This document shows, in pieces, positions 21,040 to 33,900 of a DNA stretch of 64,000 bases. The DNA lies in NCBI RefSeq assembly GCF_902459465.1, contig NC_047069.1, positions 2,790,001 through 2,854,000 on the forward strand, given 5' to 3'. The position numbers were made by a program, and so were the translations under genes. This DNA is from Asterias rubens (Eukaryota > Echinodermata > Asteroidea > Forcipulatida > Asteriidae). Below the pieces are notes generated by a model that worked only from the letters and a program-made list of their open reading frames with translations, had not been told where the DNA came from and searched no databases. Within the stretch, counting starts at the first letter, position 1, and each line of letters begins with the position of its first letter.

Positions 21040-21790
21040 AAAAACTGATGGGACATTTGATTTGGTGTCCCCCACCCTTTAAAAAGTGGGGGACGTGTCC
21101 CCCATCGCCCCCAGGATTAATGCCCATGGCAGGACACATGGATTGGACTTATACAGTGCAATCTTCATGATAAAGCTGGTCAAAAAAAGGGAGTGGGGCA
21201 TTTAATAAAGTTCCCCCCGCCCTTAAAAAAAGTAGGGGACGTGTCCCCCACCGCCCCCCAGGATTTATGCCCATGGCAGGACACAGGCTTTGGTCTTACA
21301 CAGTGCAATACTTGAGCTTCATGATAAAGCTGGTCAAAAACTGGGGGAGGGGGGGGCATTTGATATAGTTTCCCCCACCCTTTAAAAAGTAGGGGACGTG
21401 TCCCGTCGCCGAGGATTGATGCCCATGGCAGGACACAGGGTTTGGTCTTATATTGTCTAATACTTTAGCTTCGTGATCAAGGTGGTCAAAACTGGGAGGA
21501 GTGTCCCCCAACCTTTAATAAAAATAAACATAGGCCTACAGTAACTACAAGACTTTTGAAGTAAATATTCTGGTGATGGCATGTGCCGAATAAGATATAC
21601 ACCATAAACAAAAACTGAGGGAATATTTGATTTGGTGTTCCCCACCCTTTAAAAAGGGACACATCATGCCAAAGGTTGATGTCCATGGCAGGACACAGGC
21701 TTTGGTCTTACACAGTGACATACTTCATGATAAAGCTGGTCAAAAACTTTTTTTTTTTTTTTTTTTTTTTTTGGGGGGGGGGACGTTTGA
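21040..21790 (+). repeat. Satellite of ~150-bp G/C-run units, block 1
   Basis: About four units built on the same phrases: GATGCCCATGGCAGGACACA, GTCTTACACAGTGCAATACT, TGATAAAGCTGGTCAAAAA, a run of G, TTTGATATAGT and CCCCCACCCTTTAAAAAGT. Spacing of the shared phrase is 147 and 152 bp in the first three units. The long minus-strand frames here are by-products of the repeat. A T tract passes into a G tract near 21,749-21,781. Confidence 0.88.
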
Positions 21791-22140
21791 TATACTTATT
21801 TATTTTATTTTATTTATTTTAAATCTTTAGACATACACAATAGTTACAAGTTGTACAGGGGCTGTCAAGGTTAAAACAAAAGTATAAAACTGTCATCAAA
21901 AGATGTGTAAAGCCAGACCCATGCCAACGATAAAAATATAATTATACAATATAAAAGGAGATTGCACTGCAACATTAAAAATCACACAAAAGAAAACATT
22001 AAAACACGAGCAAATCCACATTATTGGGAAGGAAAAAAAATGCACCCACAACAAAACACCGTAGCAATAAGAGTAGGCCTAAGGGACAACAATTAAAAAA
22101 TAAAAAACATAGAATGGACTAAAAACCCTCAAAAACCAAA
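21791..22140 (-). other. Insertion in the satellite, possible LINE 3' end
   Basis: AT-rich 350-bp segment that interrupts the satellite. On the minus strand it ends CTTTAAGATT-like then (TAAAATAA)n, a pattern often seen at non-LTR element 3' ends. The assignment is weak. Confidence 0.3.
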
Positions 22141-22990
22141 TATAGGCCTAGTGTCTCCCACCCTTAAAAAGTTGTAAACATGTCCCCTGTCGCCCCCAGG
22201 ATTGATGCTTATGGCAGGACACAGGCTTTGGTCTTACAAAGTGAAATACTGAGCTTCATAATACAGCTCGTCAAAAACTGTATTTGATATACTGTCCCCC
22301 CACCCTAACGAAAGTCGCGGACATGTCCCCACTTGGCACAAGGATGCCGATGGCAGGACTAGGGCAGGACACAGGGTTTGGTCTTACTAAGTGAAATAGC
22401 TTCATGATATCGCGTGTCAATAATTGGGCGTGGGGTGGGGGTACGTTTGATATAGTGTCCCCCACCTTTTACAAAGTGCGGGATATGTGTCACCCCAGGA
22501 TTGATGCCCATGGCAGCAGACAGGGTTTGGCCTTACACTGTGCAATACTTGGTCAAGCTGATCAAAATCTGTGGGGGTGCATTTGATATTGTGTTCCTCA
22601 CCCTTTAAAAAGTGGGAAGGATGGATGCCCATGGCAGGACACAGGCTTTGGTCAATACACATTTGATACAGTGTCCGCCAGCCATTAAATAGTGAGGGAC
22701 GTGTCCCCCGTCCCCCGTAGGTTTGATGCCCATGGCAGGACACAGGGTTTCGTCTTACACAGTGCAATACTTGAGCTTCCTGATGATGAAGCTGGTCTAA
22801 AACTGGGGGGGGGGGGGCATTTAATATAGTGTCCCCCACCCTTTCAACAGTGAGGGACGCGTCTCCCGACAGCCCCAGCAGGATTGATGCCCATGGCAGG
22901 ACACAGGGTTTGGTCTTACCCAGTGAAATACTTGAGCTTCGTGACAAAGCTGGTCAAAAAAATGGGAGGGGGGGGGACTTTTGATATTGT
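22141..22990 (+). repeat. Satellite of ~150-bp G/C-run units, block 2
   Basis: About six units with the same phrases as block 1, at spacings of roughly 100-160 bp, ending at CTCCCACCC near 22,998. The 176-codon minus-strand frame at 22,417-22,947 repeats the phrase RPNPVSCHGHQS, as do frames in the other blocks. That shows it is repeat read-through rather than a protein gene. Confidence 0.88.
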
Positions 22991-23159
22991 GTCTCCCACC
23001 CAAGGTTGTAGCTAGGGCAAATTGGATGCCGGCTAATTTTGTTGAGAGCCTGGTCAAGAGGGTGGGTTTATGGGGGCAGCGTAGCGCCTCACAACCCAGT
23101 GGGATCAACAGGGGCAGCGTCTTTGGAAGCTGAAGGATTTTAGGTTTTGTTAAAGCTTT

Positions 23160-23640
23160 GATGGAGTCTCATTTAGCACAGCAGTTTTTTTTTAATGTTA
23201 CAATTAATAGATCTTTTTATGCATGGGTGTCAAACTGACAATCTGTCTTGAAAGATGAGGGGGGGGGGGGGACACCACACACCAACAAGTCATAGCAGTG
23301 ATGCTATGAGGCATCTGGGGCTCGCTTTAAACCCAAAACTGGAGTCTCATTAAGCACAACAGGTGTTTTGAAATGTTTCAATTAAGAGATCTATTTATGA
23401 ATGGGTGTCAATCTGTCTTGAAAGATGGGGAAGGGGGGGGGGGGTCACACACACATCAAGTCATAGCAGTGATGCTATATGAGGCATCTGGGGTTCCCTT
23501 TAAACCCCAAACTGGAGTCTCATTTAGCACAACAGTTTTAATGTGTTTAATGTTTGAATTAAGAAATTTTTGTATGCATGGGTACCAATCTGTCTTGAAA
23601 GATGGGGGGGGACATCGTTAGTCATAGCAGTTATGGCGTG
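23160..23640 (+). repeat. Three tandem ~170-bp units with G runs
   Basis: Units begin at about 23,165, 23,338 and 23,512 with GGAGTCTCATTTAGCACA and include ATGGGTGTCAATCTGTCTTG followed by a G run. The last unit is the start of the second copy of the local duplication. Confidence 0.8.
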
Positions 23641-24560
23641 GGGCCCAAGGCCCGCTTTAAGGCCCTGAAGATGTTTAGGTCGTAGATGCTCTCTGGTGCA
23701 ATCTAGACCCTTTCAGGGACATCTTTTGACCCTTTCAGTTCATCTGAAATGATTTAACCCTTTGGTGCACCAAGACGGTCGCTAGCGTCCACCAAAACAC
23801 GTCAATATGGACTTTCATAAGCAGTCATAACTTAAAAACTAAAACCCCCACATTTATTGCCCTCACTCAGTTGTTTGGAGCTTTCGTTGAGCTTTCGTTT
23901 GGTGTGATGTTCAACAGGGGGTGCTATTGCAAATTATTGAGAAAAACATGGTTTGAACATGTCTTTGTTGTTTTTGGTTTTTGAATTAATGCACAAAAGT
24001 GATGATGAGTCTGAGGGGGTGATTTGCCTTCCTCAGAAGTTTCATTTTTTTTGGATTTAAGGTCTATTGTAAGCCAAAAGCATTTTGCTATGATGTTGGT
24101 TATTATATCTGAAAAACAACTCAATTATAGCTTTGTATCCATATTATTTTTGCGCATTTAGTGCTCAGACGACGTTTAATACCAATCTTCACCAAGGGGG
24201 GGGGGGGGGGGGGGGATTCCAGGACGAAGTTTTAAATTATTATTATATTTACTTTTTTTTTTTTTGGGGGGGGGTGGGGGTTGGAGATTGTGTCAAAAAG
24301 ATGGAGCTTGTGTCAAAGTATGTGCAGAACCAAAGCCTTTTACGGATTGGGGTTTGGGGGGGTCCATTTAAGGGCCGGGATAAATTGTGCATTCTAATGT
24401 AGATGCTCTGAGGTGCAATCTTAGGCCATTTATATAGACGCATAATTGATGAAACAGAACATGAGCCTCTACTACTTAAGCAGCAGTAGAGCCTCTTAGA
24501 TTACCATCTATAAACAGCTACTTGAGGGAAATATTTTTAACAGAAATGCTATTTTAACTT
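23495..24560 (+). repeat. Local duplication, second copy
   Basis: Partner of 18,975-20,092. It includes CCTTTGGTGCACCAAG, which the first copy lacks. It then passes directly to ACATACAGTAACTAC, without the 860 bp of the first copy. Confidence 0.85.
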
Positions 24561-24654
24561 CCAAATATGATTTGTTTATAACATACAGTAACTACACTGA
24601 GACTTTGAAAGTAAATATTCTGGTGACGGCAGTTGCAGAATAATACAAGAGTTA

Positions 24655-25485
24655 ACAAAAACTGATGGGACATTTGATTTGGTGTCCCCGACCCTTTAAA
24701 AAGGGGGGATGTGTCCCCAATCACCCTAGGATTAATGGCCATGGCAGGGTAGGGTTTGGCCTCACACAGTGCAGGATTGATGCCCAGGGCAGGACACAGG
24801 GTTGGTCTTACACAGTGCAATACTTGAGCATAATGTTAAAGCTGATCAAACACTGGGGGGTGGGCATTTTATATAGTTTCCCACACCCATTAAAAAGTGA
24901 GGGACGTGTCCCCCGTCGCCCCCAGGATTGATGCCCAACGCAGGACACAGGGTTGGTCTTACACAGTGCAATACTTGAGCCTCATGATGAAGCTGGTCAC
25001 AAACTGGGGGGGGGCATTTGATATAGTTTCCCACACTCTTTAAAAAGTGGGGGACTTGGCCCCCTTCGGCCACAGGATTGATGCCCATGGCAGGACACAG
25101 GGTTGGTCTTACACAGTCCAATACATCAGGCTCACATGATAGAGCTGGTCAAAAACTTGGGGGGGGTAGTCCCCCACCTGTCAAAAAGTGAGGGACGTGT
25201 CCCCCGTCTGCCACAGGATTGATGCCCATGGCAGGACACAGGGTTTGGTCTTACACACTGCAATACTTGAGCATCATGATAAAGCTGATCAAAAACTGGG
25301 GGGGGGGGCATTTGATATAGTTTCCCACACCCTTTAAAAAGTTGGAACGTGTCCCCCGACAGCCCCAGCAAGAGTGATGCCCAGGGCAGGACACAGGGTT
25401 TGGTCTTACACAGTGCAATAATTGAGCTTCATGTTAAAGCTGCTCAAAAATGAGGAGGGGCTTTTGATATAGTAATCCCTTCTCT
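24655..25485 (+). repeat. Satellite of ~150-bp G/C-run units, block 3
   Basis: About six units; shared phrase positions near 24,733, 24,780, 24,931, 25,081, 25,224 and 25,377. Units alternate between GGTTTGG and GGTTGG forms, a useful marker of which units share recent ancestry. Confidence 0.88.
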
Positions 25486-25759
25486 AAGCTTTTTAGTTTA
25501 ACTGCCTTCAATTTTATCAAACTCTTCCTCACTTACGATTAGACTTAGACGAGTTAAGATTCATAACTATAGCGTTAGGAAACATTGAACATCATAATTT
25601 AGGAGCGTTTCATAAAATCGGTGACACAGGACCTGCACCCTTTTGTTGCTATGGGTGAGGCGTTGTACTGAGTAATTAATACACAGCGGTGTGAGGTAAA
25701 TACAATTCATTATCTTTATCCCAGATGCCATTGTGGCACTCACTGCTAACACATGTAGG

Positions 25760-25890
25760 ATTCAAACTGCCTCTAGCCATCGGGCTTCAGGCTAGCTCAA
25801 TGGTCTAGTGGTATGCCATCTGAATTATCAATGCAAAGGTTGTGGGTTCAATTCCCACCTGAACTGAAAAACATGGAGGGGAAGGGAACA
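25760..25890 (+). repeat. tRNA-derived SINE
   Basis: Plus strand: GCTCAATGGTCTAGTGGTAT as A-box region, GGTTGTGGGTTCAATTCCCA as B-box arm. The leader GGATTCAAACTGCCTCTAGC is shared with the SINEs at 39,180 and 43,490. Confidence 0.7.
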
Positions 25891-25904
25891 TTTGATAGTG
25901 TCCC

Positions 25905-26624
25905 CAACCCTTCACCTTCAATTTGGCGAGCGTCGCAAAACTTTTCACACAACTTGCAAAGCGCCACCAAGAGTACCATTGGAAAGCCAAAGATTAGAGG
26001 TTTCTAAATATAGCCACCCAAAACATGTGTCAACACTGAAAGGGGTTCAAAGGTCACCAAAGGCAAACCCTGTTTTATCAGAGATGACATCTGTCATTCA
26101 TAAATCCGCGTCGCGAGATTTAGTATGGCTCACAGACCGAGGCGTATGTTTATCCATGCAGCGTGAGAGTCCGATCACCCGACCCGGTCTTGTTGCCATA
26201 GCTAGTTGCAGCGCTGGTAATACGATAATGTACACACGAAAACTGCGCGGGTACCATGCACAAACTTTGCTACACGTACGACGTGTGGAACAGTGGAATG
26301 TTTATCGAACGTTGTGAAAACAGTGTCTAATTTCCAGCATTGTTTCATGGTTTTTCAAGATTGAATTGTTCCAAACCCAAATAATTCTGAATGTTAAAGG
26401 AATAATCTTTCAGTTAAACTTCATGCTGGGTAAGAAATTTTGCTAAAATCATGAGAAACATGCACAGGGAAATTGCAAATATTCCCTGGTCTTCAAGCCG
26501 AGTATACCCGTGGGGGTTGATGCTATGCGCTGAGTGACAGCTGTCTTTACTATGTTTTGACTTGACGGAACAAAACTCGCATTTCAAGTTGGAAATATCA
26601 ACGCAAATGGCTCTAAAATTTCAG
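25905..26624 (+). promoter_or_regulatory. Possible promoter and first coding exon
   Basis: Unlike its surroundings this stretch has many CpG pairs (about 26,100-26,300). An ATG at 26,607 in good context (GCAAATGG) opens six codons, MALKFQ, ending at CAG|GTAAAC (donor at 26,625). A plus-strand frame of 141 codons (25,892-26,317) also lies in the CpG-rich part. Its codons do not resemble any family I know. No downstream exon is established, so this is only a candidate start of a plus-strand gene. Confidence 0.25.
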
Positions 26625-27029
26625 GTAAACATTGTCAAACTTATTGTTGAAATTGTCTATACATTATAATCTAACTTCTCGTTGATTGCCTGACTACGGG
26701 GGGTTAAAAATTGATGTTTTCATTATCGTAAACAAAAAAATTAATACTATTTTAATGAGTGTGTGAGACGTCGCGTTTTTTCAAATTAATTTTTCTGGAG
26801 TTTGTTTTCCAAAACGGGTCGTAAAATTAAGCGTCACGGTCGTCGGAAATTCCATATTATTTCAGACAGGAAGGTCGTATGATCTTGATTTTTATTTCAT
26901 TTAATATGTTAAGATTTGCTTGCTTGGATTATTATGATAAACGCAAAAGTGAAATTCACTAGACATTCCTCATTCCGTTAGAGCGGGTCACAATTTTGCT
27001 TTATGGTGCAATCAGAGGCCAATTGGAGG

Positions 27030-27285
27030 GGGAACACCCTTGTCACACGGAATTGTGTGCTTTCAGATGCTTGATTTCGAGACCTCAAATTCTAAATCTG
27101 AGGTCTCAAAATCAAATGTGTGGAAAATTACTTCTTTCTCGAAAACTAGGTTACTTCAGGGAGCCGTTTCTCACAATGTTTTATACTATCAACCTCTCCC
27201 CATTACTCGTTACCAAGTAAGGTTTTATGCTAATAATTAATTTGAGTAATTACCAATAGTGTCCATCCACTCCCTTTTAAAGGAA
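27030..27285. mobile_element. MITE fragment, GGACACTATTGG family
   Basis: Inverted orientation relative to 5,105. It has the GACCTCAAATT hairpin, GGAGCCGTTTCTCACA and a right terminus AATTACCAATAGTGTCCA; the other terminus is missing. Confidence 0.75.
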
Positions 27286-27301
27286 GTAAGGAAAACCCTG
27301 G

Positions 27302-27342
27302 TCTACATGTACATACATGCACTACATGTATGTACATGTATT
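27302..27342. other. Short near-perfect palindrome of ACATGTA type
   Basis: ACATGTACATACATG and its complement face each other across four to five bases. The sequence is self-complementary over about 32 bp. Similar TACATGTACAT runs occur at about 29,952 and 30,090-30,150. Confidence 0.7.
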
Positions 27343-27928
27343 TCAGTCTGTGTGTTCTTTGCCATATATGAGTAAATGTTTAGCTATCCATTAGATACAG
27401 ACGACAGTGCCATGAACAATGCTAGTATCTGGCTATCTAAGCACAAAGTACAAGAGCCTGGTTACTGTAACTACGCAGTCTCTGTTGGTTTCAATGTGTC
27501 ACAATGGGCTTGTGTTTCCTTTATCTTGAAATAACACCCAGTTATTACACAAATGGTACAAAAAATGGAATTCACTCATTTACATCACAGAACTTTCTAA
27601 TGTCTGAACACCCAGAAGTATATTCACTTTCAATGGGGGCCTTATTGTCCCCCTTTTCTCTCTTTGGCTGCAGCTCTAACTGATTATCCTACACACTTTC
27701 AAACTAGGGCCTTTCATCAAAACTAGGGAGTCACCCTAACGGTCTCGTTTGGTAAAGGTCCTTAGTTTTAATGTGCATACCTTGTTTGCTTGTTTGTTTG
27801 TTTCCTTGTTTGTTTGTTAGTTGTTTGTTTGATCTTCTCGTTCACTGTCATTTGTAAACCTTTGACCAATCTCTTATTGGTTTTCCTCTATTCCTTAACT
27901 GTCCCTAAAACAAACGGCCCCAAACCCA

Positions 27929-28312
27929 TAAAGGCAGTGGACACAATTGGTATTTACTCAAAATAATTATTAGCATGAAACTTTTGTTGGTAACGAGTAA
28001 AGGGGAGAGGTTGATAGTATAAAACATTGTGCGAAACGGCTCCCTCTGAAGTAATGTAGTTTAAGAGAAAGAACAAATTTTCACAAATTTGATTTCGAGA
28101 CCTCAGACTTAGAATTTGAAGTCCCAAACTCAAGCAAATGAAAGCACACAATTTCCTGTGACAAAGGTGTTGTTTCTTTCATTTATATCTCGCATCTTCA
28201 ACGACCGATTGAGCTCAAATTGTCACAGGTTTACTTTTGTGTGCATATGTTGAGATACACTAACTGTGAAGGCTAGTCTTTGACAATTACCAATAGTGTC
28301 CAGTGTCTTTAA
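27929..28312. mobile_element. MITE, GGACACTATTGG family
   Basis: Complete element with inverted ends (GGCAGTGGACACAATTGGTA and TACCAATAGTGTCCAGTGTC). TTAA is intact only on the right. Confidence 0.8.
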
Positions 28313-28352
28313 ACATGTTAAAGAAATAAATTATAAAATATTTTAAACTCAC

Positions 28353-28537
28353 CTGAGGTACGCAGGAGATGTTGCTGGTTAATTTGATGGTACGATTGTG
28401 TGAGTCACAGGCTGGATCCTCATCAAGGTTCCACATTCACATCTTGGTATTGAAGCGCCCAACACCAGTCCACAGTATGTTGAGTCTCACCCATTCCAGA
28501 TGCAGAAAATGTACATCAAACTGACAACCAAGCTCAC
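28353..28537 (-). CDS. Candidate exon, strand and frame uncertain
   Basis: On the minus strand a 185-bp interval has an acceptor (TTGTTTTCATAG) and a consensus donor (CCTCAG|GTGAGT). No frame is open throughout, but two segments read like protein in separate frames. A shorter version, 28,537-28,491, ends at a second donor (AATGG|GTGAGA) and encodes VSLVVSLMYIFCIWN, a hydrophobic stretch. On the plus strand, 28,409-28,541 is open and could start after CACAG. I do not recognise any of these. Confidence 0.3.
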
Positions 28538-28552
28538 CTATGAAAACAACAA

Positions 28553-31380
28553 CGTTGACAAAAATAGGTCATAATATGAAAGATTCTGCTACTTGATGTG
28601 AAGGTCACACAAACCAGTGAGCAACAAAGGTGTTTCCAGTTTTGTCTTAATTAATCGCTCAAAAAACATTTGTTTTATTTAAAGGTTCTATGTACTTTTT
28701 GTAGGACACAAAACACAATGTTGACAGATTTACATTAAACTTACACAGTTTTAAAATAATGATGTAGAAAGCTTCCCTAGAAATATTACTTGCTGAGGTG
28801 CTGTAGTTTTTGAGAAATGAGTAAAACAATGTCATGAAATTAAGCTTTTACATGAGCACTAAAATAATTTCCATCTCATGATCACCAAGATGAAAAAACC
28901 TTGTCAAAGCGAGAGGGCGCTATCATTCCTGTAATCACAGCACTCATCCATTAACAAATTGAAGCGGGCCTTACTGCTAGAGGAAAACAGAGGGGTACGA
29001 CTCGTGTCAAACATTTAACTTACATGTCGATTGGAAAATCCAGGGACATCGCGCAAAAACATTGACGTACAAGGACAAATATTACTTCGCTGGAAAATTG
29101 AAACACTGATTACTCTTATTGTTGACTAGGTATTGCAGCTGTTGTTGTTATAAAACAATCCCTATTTGAACCTTTCATCAGATTTGTTTTGAACTTATTA
29201 ATTGTTAACAAATTTGTTAACTACATGTCTCTTATTGTTTACATTTTTTACAGACAGAAATTACAGAAGGGAAGTTAGCATTTTAGTTTGTAATTGTGGG
29301 ATTTTGATTTTCTTTTGCTGTTTAATTATTTGTAAACATCCCCACTACCTGCACATATACCTAGCCTGTATTTTCTAAGTGGTTGTTGAGGTCCATCAAC
29401 AATGCTGACCAGTGTTGATGCTGACGTTCCATACTCAAAATGTTTTACCTCAATTTAGTTGAAATGCATGGGCTGTCAAATTGTGTAAGATATCATATGC
29501 CAGGTACCTCTAGTTAATCACATAAATAAACAAAATAGCTTTCACTTTATGAAAATATCAGGGTCTGAATTTAAGACTTCCTACATCAATCGGTCCATAC
29601 ATAAAAAAAGATGCATGCCTATAGTATACAAAATGTTAACCTTCTCAAACAGGTACAAACATAAACAAATTGCGGACAAAATTGTGTGTTTACATTGTAG
29701 AGAATATTTATTCTTAGAATGTCAGTGTGATGGCATTGACGTCCGACTAGCCTACCAATACCAGGCCACTACATCTCCATGTATCGTATTGTATGCAGTA
29801 AGTACTGGACCGGGTCTAGATACCCTGACCCATACACTGCCACTGACGCGTTATGCAACGGACTTGGGCCGGTAGTCCAACTAAACAGCTAACTAATAAA
29901 AACTAAAACGTGACAAAGAGAGGCAAGGAACAGAGAATTACGAACAAATTAAAGTACATGTACATTACCATTTAAAGTGACAATTTACCTGTTACTTTGT
30001 TGAATGTCTGTCTCTCAACTCAGCGACAAAACTCACAAAACAGAGGTGTGTTTTGGAGTAATTTGTTCAGTGATTTTCACTTTGCGCACATGTACATGTA
30101 AAATTTACATATAGATGTACATGTACATACATTAATTAGATGTACATGACCCTTGAGTAGTAGTGTAATGTTAACATATTAGACAAGAGGGGCTGGGTAC
30201 CACATCTGACAGTAGACTGTTCCCATGCTCATGGCCTTGCTGCGCCACTAGAGGGAGGTATAATGAGTTTGCCTGGATCTTCCATCCAGGGGCGCACCAA
30301 ACTAAAACAAACAAGAGTTTTTTTTAGTAGTAACGTTTTGGGGTCATATTTGCAACAATCTATCCAAACCTGAAGAAGTTCTGTGCTTCAACGTTTGAGG
30401 AGACTGGATACATTTTAGTTTAGACTTGAAAGTTTTCAAAAAGAATTATGGGGGTAATTAGCAAAATAAAATATTGAAAACGGCTGACCCCCAAAAGTTT
30501 GAAGGAAATTTGAAGTTTATTTGTCGGACAATAATGTTCGATAGGTTTCCTAAAGGCTGAGAGACTTTAAATATTGGTTGAATATTTTTGAATATCATTA
30601 AGCGTTGGTTGATATGGGAGTTAATTATGAGTGGTGGTGAACCCACAATTCAAGTATCAAGGTTTCAATAATAAGTTACTGTATCCTGTTTGTTTATCAT
30701 GAAAATATTTAGGTTTTATCAACGAATATTTCATTTTAACTGAAAACAATTCAAAGTTGAAATTTATGTTGAATTTGTTTTGTCGGTGGGGATAAATATA
30801 ACCGACTTTCGTTTATAGAAAAAAGGGGAAGAAAAAAATAAACACAATTATTTGAAAAAAAAGGCTTTAAATATATTTGCTTAAAATTCCCAAAGAAAAG
30901 CGAAACATGTTTAAAATATTATATAAAACGGATAAAAATTCAAGTCGTTTTTCAAAGCTATGAATTATGTTTGCATTGGAACGTATTTCAGGGCTTGACA
31001 TAGATTTGTACAGTGCGTTACACGTATTTTGCTTTTGGGGATCCTGTCCATCACATAGGGACAATACCAAACATTTTGTGGAATCATGGGATTAAAGGTT
31101 TCTGAAACTTATAAGCATTTACCCGAGACACCTTTACATGCACAGTTCAATGCTATGAGCATTACTTAATACTACAATGGGGTTTCAGTTGGCATGGATA
31201 TGCGTTATTCAATCTATAGAATTCTGAATCGTAGCATTCTTCGCTAAACAATGGTCTGCTTGTCAGATGGTAATGTCAGATTCATCAAGACTGAATCTCT
31301 GTACGTGTTCCTGCTAGCTATATGGTTTCACATAAACACATTCACACAAAAGAATCCCTTTTTCAAATTAGGGTGTTTTG
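28553..31380. other. Unassigned DNA with a short plus-strand frame
   Basis: No recognised gene. A 108-codon plus-strand frame (29,549-29,875) passes through a donor-like GCA|GTAAGTAC at about 29,797. It is not homologous to anything I recall. At about 28,679-28,900 there is a diverged MITE-like segment sharing ACAGATTTACA and TTACACAGT with 18,045. The rest is AT-rich with no features. Confidence 0.4.
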
Positions 31381-33900
31381 AGGGTTGAAATGCCCCCCCC
31401 CCCCCCCCTCCCGCCTCCCATTGATCAAGCTTAAGTCAATATTTATTGTGCAGTTAGTTTTCATAGATTTTATCAATGGACACTGGTTTCTGTTATTGGA
31501 TCTAAGCCTGCCAAAGTGTCTTTTCGTACTACTGGCAGTGAAGTACATATCTTTAGAAAGCAAAGACTAGCTACAAGGAACTGGCAACCACGCCATTGTT
31601 TAAAAACCATGCCAACTGAAACCAACCTTTGTAGTGTTATATAACAGACCAGACCAGTACAATGCTAAGTTTAGGCAACCTTTAATCATATCCAACAAAG
31701 TTTGGTACGGTCCCTATATGTGAACACGGTCCCTCGCAGCATTGTAATATTATATAAGTCTCACTGTTGTAGATGTAAATAAGAGATTTGTGCGATTCAA
31801 ATGATTCACGACAGACCAGTGCAATGCTAAGTGTCAGCAACCTTTAACCATATCCAAAATGTTTGTTACGGTCCATAAGTGAGCACGGTCCCTTGCAAAT
31901 GTATAGATTGGGGTGCCATGTTGCTGTACGATTTCGGAATTCTATAGATTGAGTACTGCATCACCATGCCAACTAAAACTATCCTCTGTTAGCATTATAT
32001 AACTGACCAGACCAGTACAATGCTTAGTTCAGGCAACCTTTAATCATATCCAAAAACGTTTGTTACGGTCCCTATATAAGTGTGAACACGGTCCCTCGCA
32101 GCAACGTGTCAAATACTGAACCAAAAAGGGCCAGGCAATATCCGTTTTATATAGGTTTGGGTACACTTATTTCACCGGCAGAAAAAAAACCTTGGACAGA
32201 AATATTTAAGTATTGTTTTAAATTATAATTTTTGATGAAGACAAATCGGGGCAGACAATATTCCTTCCATATATGTTTATATACACGTATTTTAAGGCAG
32301 AAAACAACATTACAAAAAAAAACATTTTATTTTAAAACATTGGTTTCTTCCTATTTTGTGTTATTATATCCAAGCCTGCCAAAGTGCCTTTTCGTACTAC
32401 TGGGAGTAATCTACACATCTATGGGAAGCAAAGACTAGCTAGAAGGAGCTGTCAACCACACTATTGTTTAGAAACAATACTTCGTCACTAGATTGCGTTC
32501 AGGCAACTTTTAACCATATCCAAAATGTTTGTTACGGTCCGTAAGTGAGCACGGTCCATAAGTGAGCACGGTCCCTTGCAATTGTATAGATTGGGGTTAC
32601 ATGTTGCTGTACGATTTTGGAATTCTATAGATTGAGTACTACATAGCCGTGCCAACTAAAACCATCCTTATATAACAGACCAGACCAGTACAATGCTAAG
32701 TTCCATAAAAGTGTCAAACACTGAACACAAACGGGCCAGGAAATATACCTCCAATATAGGTTTACATGATAGAAAAAAAACATGCCAACAAAGTATACAA
32801 AACCTAAATAGTTTTAACTTTCAAAAACTGTTTCAGATGTATAAATTAAATCTGTCAATGACATTTTAATTACGCATGCTTTTTGTAGATTAAAAAAACG
32901 TGACAACAAGTTTCACTAAAACGTAGTTCAATCTTTTAAGAAGAAAAAACGGGGAAAAAATGTGTTTTTTTTTCATAAAATTTAAAATTTAAGGCCAAGC
33001 TTAACTGTACAGTTCAATATTTTTGTATGCAATTAATTTTCAAAGATTTTATCAATGGACACTGGTTTTCTTCCTTTTTTTGCGTTATTCTATCCAAGCC
33101 TGCCAAAGTGCCTTTTCGTACTACTGGCAGTGTTCTTCATATCTATGGGATGGCAAGACTAGGTAAAAGGATTTGGCAACCACCACATTGTTTTAAAACA
33201 ATTCTTCGTCACTAGAATGCGTTCACAATGAACCAAGGCGTATCAGATCCTAAGCAAACCCATAGGGTTACATGTTGCTGTACGATTTCGGAATTCTATA
33301 GATTGAGTACTGCATCACCATGCCAACTAAAACCATCCTTTGTAAACATTATATAACAGACCAGACCAGTACAATGCTAAGTTATAGCCAGCTGTAACCA
33401 TATCCAATTACGGTCCCTATGTGGACACGGTCCCTTGCAGCAATCTGCTTTAGAAAAAAAGCACACTTCTCTTTAGGAATAATATTATTAGGCAATTTTT
33501 GAAAATGCTTTTTCGACAATTTTGAAAATGATTTATTTCCCTTTTCGATGTGATATTTAGAGATGAATCTGTTCTGTCGAGGTTAAGGGTCAAAACATCT
33601 TAGCCAGTCCAATAAGAAAGGACCAGCCAAAGTGCCTTTTCTGTACTGCAGTGGTTGACATAGCTACGGGAAGCAATGACGAGCTGGCAGAAGCACTAGG
33701 CAAACAGACAATAGTTAAAATACAATACTTTTACACTGGACGCTAGCCACTATGAACCTATTGCATACCAAGCTAACCATAGGTTGCTGTACGATTTCAG
33801 ACTTGTACAGGTTGACTACTACATCAGACCAATGACAACTGCAACCAACCTTTGTAGTGTTACATAATTTCCTTTGCCTACAACAATGAATGTAAGATTC
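31195..33900. repeat. Cluster of degenerate, shuffled repeats
   Basis: The phrase GACCAGACCAGTACAATGCT occurs at about 31,646, 32,005, 32,679 and 33,359, and shortened near 31,812. It is followed by GCAACCTTTAA(C/T)CATATCC and a pair of CACGGTCCCT phrases. A second module, GGAATTCTATAGATTGAGTA, precedes it at about 31,937, 32,620 and 33,291 and appears inverted near 31,208. A third, TGCCAAAGTG(C/T)CTTTTCGTA, occurs near 31,508, 32,377 and 33,100, with a changed form near 33,626. Module order is kept but spacing varies. A C run of 16 lies at about 31,393. Confidence 0.75.

Noticed and set aside
21749..21781. Poly(T) as a retroposed poly(A) tail on the minus strand
   Set aside because: It passes directly into a G run belonging to the satellite unit, and no processed-transcript body is adjacent.
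22417..22947. A 176-codon minus-strand frame with repeated RPNPVSCHGHQS-like phrases
   Set aside because: The phrase comes from the ~150-bp satellite unit and recurs in several frames and blocks; length reflects the GC-rich repeat, not a gene.
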